From an uncultured Bacteroidales bacterium (GTDB taxonomy: Bacteria; Bacteroidota; Bacteroidia; Bacteroidales; UBA932), in contig CAMJHJ010000126.1 of the NCBI GenBank assembly GCA_946405485.1, positions 1 to 7,205 of the forward strand: 7,205 nucleotides of DNA. Reading direction: 5' to 3'. Every line of letters begins with the position of its first letter. Position 1 is the stretch's first letter. The translations under genes were made by a program, and so were the position numbers. The notes beneath the pieces were generated by a model. The model saw nothing but the letters and a program-made list of their open reading frames with translations. It made no database searches and was not told where the DNA came from. This document shows positions 1 to 6,104 of this stretch, in pieces.

Positions 1-303
1 TGCACGGCTTGCAACTATTGCATGCCCTGCCCCTACGGCATCGACATCCCGGGCATCTTCCTGAGCTACAACCAGGCGGTCAACGACGGACTGGTGGCCG
101 AAAGCGCGCAACAGTCCGACTTCAAGCGCCTGCGCCGGCGCTACCTCGCCCTCTACAACAAATCGGTGGAGTCGATCCGCCAGGCCAACCACTGTATCAA
201 CTGCGGCCAGTGCCAGCCCCATTGCCCGCAGAACATCCGGATCCCGCGCGAGATGACCCGGATCGACAATTATGTCGAGAAGTTGAAACGAGAGACGCTG
301 TAA
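1..303 (+). CDS. Aldo/keto reductase with C-terminal 4Fe-4S domain (3' part only)
   Basis: Only the last 100 residues are present; the reading frame is open at the left edge, so the ATG at 22 is internal and not a start. The fragment carries two ferredoxin-like cysteine sets: C1, C4, C7, C10 followed by Pro, and C65, C68, C71, C75 followed by Pro. Each fits binding of one [4Fe-4S] cluster. The text after the first set (PYGIDIPGIF) and the closing CPQNIRIPREM segment are characteristic of the Fe-S aldo/keto reductases common in Bacteroidales and Clostridia, whose missing N-terminal part would be the NADPH-binding TIM barrel. The physiological substrate is unknown for most of this family. The stop lies 6 bases before the next gene, so co-transcription with the peptidases is likely. 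Family assignment is firm; a different ferredoxin-tailed oxidoreductase is possible because the catalytic barrel is out of view. Confidence 0.87.
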   Translation, partial: CTACNYCMPCPYGIDIPGIFLSYNQAVNDGLVAESAQQSDFKRLRRRYLALYNKSVESIRQANHCINCGQCQPHCPQNIRIPREMTRIDNYVEKLKRETL

Positions 304-309
304 CCCGCC

Positions 310-2406
310 ATGAAACATATTTCCCTTTTGGCAGGCACAGTGCTTGCAGTCCTTTCATGTACTATGGAAAATCCGCTTTTGACCGAATCCACGCTCCCTT
401 TCGGAGCGCCCCCCTTCGATAAGATCCGCAACGAGCACTATATGCCGGCTTTCGAGCAAGGCATCGCCGAAGCTAAGGCCGAAATCGATGCGATCGTCGC
501 CAACCCGGCGGCGCCCAGTTTCGAGAATACGATCGAAGCGCTGGAGAATGCCGGCCAGACCCTGGACCGCGTCTCCGGCATCTTCTACAATCTGCTGGAA
601 GCCGACACGGACGACGAGATGCAGCAGATCGCCGAGGATATTTCGCCCAAGATGACCGAGTACGAGATGTACGTCAGCCTCAACGAGCCGCTCTTCGCCC
701 GGATCAAGTCCGTCTATGACCGACGGGACTCCCTCGGACTGGACAAAGAGCAATACAAACTCCTGGAGGACACTTATAAGGATTTCGTGCGCAGCGGCGC
801 CCTGCTCTCCCCTACCGACAAGGAACGTTACGGGCAGTATGAAGAGGAACTCTCCCTCCTGGGCCTGCAGTATGGCAAGAATGTCTTGGCCGCCACGAAC
901 GCCTACACGCTCAACATCACGGACCGGGCCCGACTGGCCGGGCTCCCCGATTTCGTCACGGAAGCGGCGGCTGAGCTTGCGAAGGAAAAGGGACAGGAAG
1001 GATGGACCTTCGACCTCAGCTATCCCAGTTATTCCGCGTTCATGAAATACAGCACGGACCGGGAGCTCAAGCGGCAGCTTTACATGGCGTACAACACCAA
1101 GGCTGTCGGCGGCGAAAACGACAACCTTGAAAACGTGCGCCGCATCGCGGATCTCCGCATCAAGATCGCCAACATCCTGGGCTATCCGACCTATGCGGAC
1201 TACGCCATCGAGGACCGGATGGCCAAGACCCCTGCAACGGTGAACGCCTTCCTTTCCAAGCTGCTGGACCCTTCCTTGCCCGCAGCCCGAAAGGAAGTCG
1301 CCACGATCCTCTCCTTCGCCCGGGAAAACGGATTCGAAGAAGAGGTCCTGCAACCCTGGGATTTCAGCTATTGGACGGAGCGCTACAAGGACGCCCACTA
1401 TGCCCTCAACGACGCCCTGCTCAAGCCCTATTTCCAACTGGAAGACTGCATTGCCGCCGTTTTCGGCCTGGCCGGGAAGCTTTATGGCCTGAGCTTCGAA
1501 GAGCGCCCCGACATCCCCGGTTATCATAAGGATGTCAAGGTGTACGATGTCAAGGATGCGGACGGGCGCCATCTGGCCCTGTTCTATGCCGACTTCTTCC
1601 CGCGCGAAAGCAAGCGGGGCGGCGCCTGGATGACGGAGTTCCGCGGGCAGAGCATCGTGGACGGGGTCGAGCGCAGACCCTTCATCAGCCTGGTGACCAA
1701 TTTCACCAAGCCGACGGCCCAGAGTCCTTCCCTGCTGACACACGACGAGTTGACGACCCTTCTGCATGAGTTCGGCCATTCCCTGCACGGGATGATGGCC
1801 GAGGGCCGCTATGAGTCCCAGACAGGCACCAACGTCGCCCGCGACTTTGTCGAACTCCCTTCCCAGATCATGGAGAACTGGGCCTTCGAGCCGGAATTCC
1901 TCAATGGATTCGCCCGGCATTATCAGACGGGAGAGATCCTGCCCGCGGATCTGATCGAAAAGGTCAAGGCCACGCAGAACTACCTGGCTGCCTATTATCA
2001 GGTGCGCCAGCTGCAGTTCGGCATCCTGGACATGGCCTGGCATGGCCTGACGGCCCTTCCGGAGGAAGGAACGATGGCTTTTGAGAAAAAGGTGCTCGCG
2101 CCGACGGCCGTCCTGCCTTCCGTACCGGAATGCTGCACCTCCGCCTCCTTCGGGCACATCTTCTCCGGCGGTTACAGCGCCGGCTATTATTCTTACAAAT
2201 GGGCGGAGGTCCTGGAGGCCGACGCCTTCAGTCTCTTCAAGGAGAAGGGCATCTTCAACTGGGAGGTGGCCGCTTCTTTCCGGGAGAACATCCTGTCCAA
2301 GGGCAGCCGGGAAGACGAAGCCGTCCTGTACCGGCGCTTCCGCGGACACGATCCGCAGCCCGAAGCGCTGCTCCGTAAACTGGAAATAACCGAAACTTGC
2401 AAATGA
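310..2406 (+). CDS. dcp: M3-family peptidyl-dipeptidase (Dcp-like), predicted lipoprotein
   Basis: A 698-residue zinc metallopeptidase, close to the roughly 680 residues of E. coli Dcp, which removes C-terminal dipeptides from peptides. The zinc motif HEFGH is at residues 486-490, with E487 as the expected catalytic base and E515 (in DFVELPSQ) as the third zinc ligand 25 residues after H490, as in family M3. The conserved substrate-binding segment GHIFSGGYSAGYYSYKW is at 615-631. The N-terminal text LPFGAPPFDKIRNEHY is typical of Dcp rather than thimet oligopeptidase or PepF. Residues 1-17 form a short hydrophobic signal ending VLSC, so lipidation at C17 and an envelope location are inferred; E. 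coli Dcp lacks this. The ATG at 310 gives exactly this signal and follows the upstream stop by 6 bases, with no Shine-Dalgarno-like sequence. The 3' end overlaps the next gene by ATGA. The frame is intact. Exact peptide specificity is not readable. Confidence 0.92.
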   Translation: MKHISLLAGTVLAVLSCTMENPLLTESTLPFGAPPFDKIRNEHYMPAFEQGIAEAKAEIDAIVANPAAPSFENTIEALENAGQTLDRVSGIFYNLLEADTDDEMQQIAEDISPKMTEYEMYVSLNEPLFARIKSVYDRRDSLGLDKEQYKLLEDTYKDFVRSGALLSPTDKERYGQYEEELSLLGLQYGKNVLAATNAYTLNITDRARLAGLPDFVTEAAAELAKEKGQEGWTFDLSYPSYSAFMKYSTDRELKRQLYMAYNTKAVGGENDNLENVRRIADLRIKIANILGYPTYADYAIEDRMAKTPATVNAFLSKLLDPSLPAARKEVATILSFARENGFEEEVLQPWDFSYWTERYKDAHYALNDALLKPYFQLEDCIAAVFGLAGKLYGLSFEERPDIPGYHKDVKVYDVKDADGRHLALFYADFFPRESKRGGAWMTEFRGQSIVDGVERRPFISLVTNFTKPTAQSPSLLTHDELTTLLHEFGHSLHGMMAEGRYESQTGTNVARDFVELPSQIMENWAFEPEFLNGFARHYQTGEILPADLIEKVKATQNYLAAYYQVRQLQFGILDMAWHGLTALPEEGTMAFEKKVLAPTAVLPSVPECCTSASFGHIFSGGYSAGYYSYKWAEVLEADAFSLFKEKGIFNWEVAASFRENILSKGSREDEAVLYRRFRGHDPQPEALLRKLEITETCK

Positions 2407-3923
2407 TGAAAAGACAATACATATTACCCACTCTGCTGCTGGGATGGTGCCTGCTGGGATTCAACGCCTGCGACCCTCCCGTTCAACCCGATGTCACCGA
2501 CGAAAACCGCACATACACGGGCGTCAATTATTTCGCGGCCAACTGCATGTCACTCTACTACCTTTGGTCCGAAGAGATCGACGGGCAACTGACCCGCTGG
2601 CTCAGCCGGGAACTGGAGACCGATCCGATCCAGAAAGTCAAGGAAATCCGTTACAAACAGAATGGAAAGGACTTTGACCGCTGGACGGAAGTGACAGACG
2701 ATTATGAGGCTTTCACCTCCGGCGTAGAAGGTGTCTCTACCACTTATGGCTGCGACATCGTGCTGATGAGGCTGGATGATACGCATGTCTGCGCCGTCGT
2801 TACAATCGTCTATAAAAACAGTCCGGCCGAAAAAGCCGGCTTAAAACGAGGAGACATCATCGTCCAGGTCAACGGATCGCCGATGACCACCCGGGATTAT
2901 TATTCCATCATCACAGAAAAGTTCCTCTACAGCAGCCAGTGCAACATCACCCTTCTTGATACTGCGACCGGTAATCTCGGGAAAAAGATGTCAATGACCG
3001 CCGTTTCGATGTATGAGGATCCGGTCGTCTACCATACCATCTTCGATATTGACGGCAAGAAAGTCGGTTATCTGGTTTTTACCAGCTTCACGCTGAAGGC
3101 GATCGACACTCTGCTTGACGTCTTTGAGCAGTTCAGGAGCGCCGGCATCTCTGAACTCATCCTGGATCTGCGGTACAACGGCGGAGGTTATGTGAAGACC
3201 GAGGAAGTGCTGGCGTCCATGCTTGCCCCGAAAGCCAATGTCCAGGCAGGCGACCTGTTCGAGCAGGAAATCTACAACAAGGCCCTTACGGAGTATTATA
3301 TCAAGGAAAATGGGCAGAATGCACTCAAAACCTTCTTTCAGACCAGCTTTACCTGGAAGGATGAAGGCTTCGACTGTACCTGTGACACACGCGCAAGTCA
3401 TGTGAATCTGGACAAGTTGTACGCCATTATTGACTCCGGGACCGCTTCTGCTTCAGAAAGCATCCTTGTCGGCCTGATGCCCTATATGGACATCACCCTG
3501 ATTGGACAGCAGAGTCACGGCAAGTTCTGCACGGGCATCATGTATGGCGCTGAAGAGTGGTATGACGACTACAAGCAGGATATGGGCGCGGATCTTTATT
3601 CTTATAAGAAGGATGTCGCCAACTGGGGACTGTACGTGATGATCGGGCGCTACGGTGACTGCAATGGCAACTGTCCCGCCATGCCGGACGGTCTCAAACC
3701 CGACTTCATATCCGAAGACCGGCCCGACCTGGGTTACGGTTTCGGCGACGAGCGCGATCCGATGCTCCGCCAGGCGCTGATTCTCGCAGGTCGCACGGAC
3801 CTCAAGACCGCATCCACCCGCGCCGTGGAAGTCCCTGCGCCGGACCGTATGTCCCGCCAGGTTATCAAGCCTGTCTTCGGGAAAAGGATCCGCACGGATC
3901 TTGTCGACGGGATAAAGGAATAA
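2403..3923 (+). CDS. S41-family serine peptidase with PDZ domain, predicted lipoprotein
   Basis: With the start at 2403 the protein has 506 residues. Residues 1-23 form a signal peptide with a lipobox-like end (FNAC, C23). A PDZ-like domain spans about 105-200, with the core SPAEKAGLKRGDIIVQVNG at 140-158. The S41 domain follows: ILDLRYNGGG at 253-262, then SGTASASES at 345-353. S349 matches the nucleophile of C-terminal processing proteases, and K374 (in SHGKF) lies exactly 25 residues later, the spacing of the Ser-Lys dyad in Prc and CtpB. The peptidase is therefore predicted to be active, on unknown envelope or imported polypeptides. An N-terminal segment with YYLW resembles the one before the PDZ in Bacteroidales S41 lipoproteins. 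ATG codons at 2403 and 2406 are both possible; the TTG at 2397 is less likely. The ATGA overlap with dcp suggests translational coupling. Extra cysteines (C325, C327, C420, C424) may form disulfides. Confidence 0.9.
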   Translation: MMKRQYILPTLLLGWCLLGFNACDPPVQPDVTDENRTYTGVNYFAANCMSLYYLWSEEIDGQLTRWLSRELETDPIQKVKEIRYKQNGKDFDRWTEVTDDYEAFTSGVEGVSTTYGCDIVLMRLDDTHVCAVVTIVYKNSPAEKAGLKRGDIIVQVNGSPMTTRDYYSIITEKFLYSSQCNITLLDTATGNLGKKMSMTAVSMYEDPVVYHTIFDIDGKKVGYLVFTSFTLKAIDTLLDVFEQFRSAGISELILDLRYNGGGYVKTEEVLASMLAPKANVQAGDLFEQEIYNKALTEYYIKENGQNALKTFFQTSFTWKDEGFDCTCDTRASHVNLDKLYAIIDSGTASASESILVGLMPYMDITLIGQQSHGKFCTGIMYGAEEWYDDYKQDMGADLYSYKKDVANWGLYVMIGRYGDCNGNCPAMPDGLKPDFISEDRPDLGYGFGDERDPMLRQALILAGRTDLKTASTRAVEVPAPDRMSRQVIKPVFGKRIRTDLVDGIKE

Positions 3924-3943
3924 GCATATGCGCAAGATACAAA

Positions 3944-3973
3944 AAGGGGCCGATCCGAAAGGACCGGCCCCTT
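3944..3973 (-). terminator. Rho-independent terminator between convergent operons, better formed on the minus strand
   Basis: Arms at 3944-3956 and 3961-3973 pair over 13 positions around a 4-base loop (3957-3960, GAAA on the plus strand). In minus-strand RNA every position pairs, with one G-U wobble at 3964/3953, and a run of five U follows the GC-rich stem (3945-3941). In plus-strand RNA the same position is an A-C mismatch and the 3' side reads CTTAATAAT, a weak U tract. It starts 17 bases after the stop of the minus-strand lipoprotein gene and 20 bases after the stop of the S41 gene. It probably ends both transcripts, and the minus-strand one more efficiently. Confidence 0.88.
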
Positions 3974-3990
3974 AATAATCGATGCAGGAT

Positions 3991-4623
3991 CTACCAGAGA
4001 TAATTGTCACAGAAATCCATGTACTTCTGCATGTCTTCAGACCAACCGGTCTTCTTCATGCCGACGAAGTGGAAAGACTCCTGGCCGTTGTCCCTGACGA
4101 TGGTAACATCCATCTCAAGGGAATCCGCCTTGTATCCGGTAGCGGTATCGACACCGTCGGTGACGACTTTCCCGCTGATCGTAGCGGACTTCGTGTGTTT
4201 GCCCCACTGCTTACCGGCAGTCGTATAGGCGCCATAGCTGCCATAGAGACCTTCGATGTAAGGATTCCAGGCCTTGTCAGGCTCCTCGGCGGCCACGTTG
4301 TCCGCCTTGAAAGTCTGGGCCTTGATATCTACGCTGACGGGCATCTGAACGGCATACAGACGCTGCCAGTGACGACCGGCCGTATTCATGTCAATCAGAG
4401 TGACCCAGGCGCGGTCAGACTCGTCGTTCGTCGTATTGGTGATCAACACGGCATATACGGAAAGCGTATCCGTCGCATCGGAAGGATTGAGCGCAAAACC
4501 GACAAATTTTCCGTCGATCTGGTGGACGGCCGACATTTCAGGCTCGCCGACCTTGTAAGTCTCGCAGGAGAGAACTCCGCACATTGCAGCCGCAAGGGCG
4601 ATATAAGTAAAAATCTTTTTCAT
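3991..4623 (-). CDS. Small lipoprotein resembling the Lipid_bd family (PF12888), last gene of the SusCD operon
   Basis: A complete 210-residue protein. Residues 1-20 are a clear lipoprotein signal (MKKIFTYIAL start, GVLSC end, C20 lipidated by inference). The mature part lacks further hydrophobic segments. Three segments recall the Pfam Lipid_bd group ("lipid-binding putative hydrolase"), which often accompanies SusC/SusD pairs: ITNTTNDESDRAW at 61-73, ADSLEMDVTI at 166-175, and GMKKTGWSEDM at 188-198. That assignment is from remembered family consensus, not from a search. The family has a beta-rich fold and no established biochemical role, so binding or anchoring of the imported substrate at the cell surface is only a guess. 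The gene follows susD by 19 bases, with an AGGAGA site 8 bases before its ATG, and ends 17 bases before the terminator. No catalytic motif was recognised. Confidence 0.8.
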   Translation of the reverse strand: MKKIFTYIALAAAMCGVLSCETYKVGEPEMSAVHQIDGKFVGFALNPSDATDTLSVYAVLITNTTNDESDRAWVTLIDMNTAGRHWQRLYAVQMPVSVDIKAQTFKADNVAAEEPDKAWNPYIEGLYGSYGAYTTAGKQWGKHTKSATISGKVVTDGVDTATGYKADSLEMDVTIVRDNGQESFHFVGMKKTGWSEDMQKYMDFCDNYLW

Positions 4624-4631
4624 GATACGTG

Positions 4632-4637
4632 TCTCCT
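4632..4637 (-). promoter_or_regulatory. Shine-Dalgarno-like ribosome binding site of the small lipoprotein gene
   Basis: On the minus strand AGGAGA occupies 4637 to 4632 and is separated by 8 bases from the ATG at 4623, near-ideal spacing. It lies in the 19-base gap after the susD stop and supports this ATG. Such sites are uncommon in Bacteroidales, and neither plus-strand gene start in this window has one. Confidence 0.65.
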
Positions 4638-4642
4638 ATTGA

Positions 4643-6088
4643 TTACTTATGCCACCACATTTTCTCGTTCACCGGCGCAGGGGTCGGAGAATTGGGATTG
4701 TAGTCAGCAGAAGCTTTCGAAATGATGAAACGGACGGGATAGCCGGACGCAAGGATACCATGCGAATCGGTAAGGACTTCGCCGCGGGCGGGATAACCGG
4801 TGCGATTGATGTCAAACCAAGACTCGAACGGCATGCAACGGACGTTGGCTGCCCATTTCTGATTGATGATCTGCTCGACCATGTCCTCGACGGACCCGGC
4901 CGTGAAGGCATAGGGACCTGCCAGGAAGGCTTCGACATCCGCTTTGGCAACACCATCGTTGAATGCGCCGACACGCTCGAAAGCGGCTGCGACAGCCTCC
5001 TCATAAGCAGCCTGCGCCTTGGCGGCGTTGTTCAGACGGGCATAAGCCTCGGCCTGAAGGAACAGAGCCTCATCGACCGTTCCGATGTAGACGGGGTCTG
5101 TCGGAGACAGAGCCAGACGGCTGGTCTCGGTAGGATCACCGGCCAAGCCATACTCGGAACCGGCGACAACGCCGCCCGGATTATTGTCATAGTAATAATA
5201 CAGACGAGGATCACTTGCGTCAAGCACATTGAGGACATCGCTGCAGCAGCGGATGTTGTTGGTCGTGTTGAGCTGACGGCGGTCACTCTCATACAGCGGG
5301 GAGGATTTGGAGGCGGCATCCGAGAAGTTGTCAAAAGCCGCATCGCTCTCCAGGAAATCATTCTCTGCAAGGAGAGACTCAATCTTGGACTTGTTGGTGT
5401 TGAAATCACGCATCAAAACCTTCAGATAGAGCGTGTTGGCAAACTGGAACCAGGCGTCGGTGTCACCTTTGAAGAACATGTCGCTGGAAACGGTAGTATT
5501 GAGAACCTCATCCGCGGCAGCCTGAGCGGCATCCATCGAGCGGATCTCCTCAAGGAGCGAAATCAGCGTGGCCTGCATATCCTTACCGGAATCAAACTTG
5601 GGGGTCTGGCTGGGAGTCACATAACCCTCGGTGTAAGCCACCTGGTCATACAGGCTGGTTAACAGATACAGCGCATAGACCAGCGTCGTCTTTGCTTCCA
5701 CAAGATAATTGCTTGCGTTGTCGGCCTTCTCAGCCTTCTCGATCACCTCATGGAGCGACGGAAGGACCCTCGTATAAAGATAACTCCAAGGAGCTTGGAA
5801 GGTTTCATTGGTCACATCATTGGTCATGATGGTATAATACTGGTTGGTCGTGCTGCACTGGACGACATACTGGGACCAGAAACTGCCATACAGCGTCAAG
5901 TCATATCCAACCTTGGTGACCAGGTTCAGATGAGCGGAAGGAAGCAGCATCTTCATGTCCGCCTCAGAGACATAATTCGGGTTCGTGTTGATGTCCAGCC
6001 ACTCACCGCTGAAAACATCGGTGATATCGCAGGAAATGGCCATAAATGCCATGGACACGGACAAGATGATAGTATAGATCTTTTTCAT
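4643..6088 (-). CDS. SusD/RagB-family nutrient-binding outer-membrane lipoprotein (SusD-like_2 type)
   Basis: A 481-residue protein when started at the ATG at 6088. An in-frame ATG at 6094 would add two residues but lies only 1 base from the Shine-Dalgarno-like site, whereas 6088 is 7 bases away and gives the usual MKK start. The lipoprotein signal ends AISC (C20). Diagnostic segments are WLDINTNPN at 30-38, the TPR-like helix DEALFLQAEAYAR at 339-351, and QKWAANVRCMPFESWFDINRTGYP split across 410-433, which marks the SusD-like_2 (PF12771) branch. The C-terminus MWWHK is also typical. SusD proteins act as a surface lid on SusC and bind the oligomer to be imported. It lies 16 bases after susC, so the two are co-expressed. 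Substrate cannot be told from sequence; this branch includes many systems of unknown ligand. Vicinal cysteines at 281-282 are unusual. The frame is intact. Confidence 0.93.
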   Translation of the reverse strand: MKKIYTIILSVSMAFMAISCDITDVFSGEWLDINTNPNYVSEADMKMLLPSAHLNLVTKVGYDLTLYGSFWSQYVVQCSTTNQYYTIMTNDVTNETFQAPWSYLYTRVLPSLHEVIEKAEKADNASNYLVEAKTTLVYALYLLTSLYDQVAYTEGYVTPSQTPKFDSGKDMQATLISLLEEIRSMDAAQAAADEVLNTTVSSDMFFKGDTDAWFQFANTLYLKVLMRDFNTNKSKIESLLAENDFLESDAAFDNFSDAASKSSPLYESDRRQLNTTNNIRCCSDVLNVLDASDPRLYYYYDNNPGGVVAGSEYGLAGDPTETSRLALSPTDPVYIGTVDEALFLQAEAYARLNNAAKAQAAYEEAVAAAFERVGAFNDGVAKADVEAFLAGPYAFTAGSVEDMVEQIINQKWAANVRCMPFESWFDINRTGYPARGEVLTDSHGILASGYPVRFIISKASADYNPNSPTPAPVNEKMWWHK

Positions 6089-6095
6089 AATCATT

Positions 6096-6102
6096 CCTCC
6101 TT
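6096..6102 (-). promoter_or_regulatory. Strong Shine-Dalgarno-like site of the susD gene, which decides its start
   Basis: On the minus strand AAGGAGG occupies 6102 to 6096. It is 7 bases from the ATG at 6088 and 1 base from the ATG at 6094, so it supports 6088 as the true start. It fits entirely in the 16-base susC-susD gap, directly after the susC stop, which also suits reinitiation by ribosomes finishing susC. Confidence 0.7.
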
Positions 6103-6104
6103 AA

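Noticed and set aside
22..303. Stand-alone small ferredoxin starting at the ATG at 22
   Set aside because: The frame is open to the window edge and residues before this ATG include the first cysteines of an Fe-S cluster motif, so it is the tail of a longer protein.
355..2349. A 664-codon open frame on the minus strand, opposite dcp
   Set aside because: It is in exact codon register with dcp, so its stops would need TTA, CTA or TCA codons in dcp. The GC-rich codon choice of dcp avoids these. Its translation has no recognisable motif, while dcp has a full catalytic site.
2823..2840. Short hairpin-like CCGGC ... GCCGG in the PDZ-coding part of the S41 gene
   Set aside because: The 5-base stem is inside an intact conserved coding segment and most likely reflects codon content by chance.
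3887..3900. Inverted repeat GATCCG-CA-CGGATC near the 3' end of the S41 gene
   Set aside because: It is a 6-base stem with a 2-base loop, inside the coding region, and has no U tract. It is too small and poorly looped to be a terminator when a strong one follows at 3944.
3924..3990. Promoter or small gene between the convergent operons
   Set aside because: The 67 bases are mostly taken by the terminator hairpin, and no start codon with a supported frame or clear promoter motif was seen.
3982..4725. A 247-codon open frame on the plus strand, opposite the small lipoprotein gene
   Set aside because: It is in codon register with the lipoprotein gene, and its openness follows from lack of TTA, CTA and TCA codons there. 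The minus-strand gene has a signal peptide, an SD site and a terminator.
4649..5662. A 337-codon open frame on the plus strand, opposite susD
   Set aside because: It is again in codon register with susD and explained by the same codon bias. The susD product is clearly recognised by family motifs.
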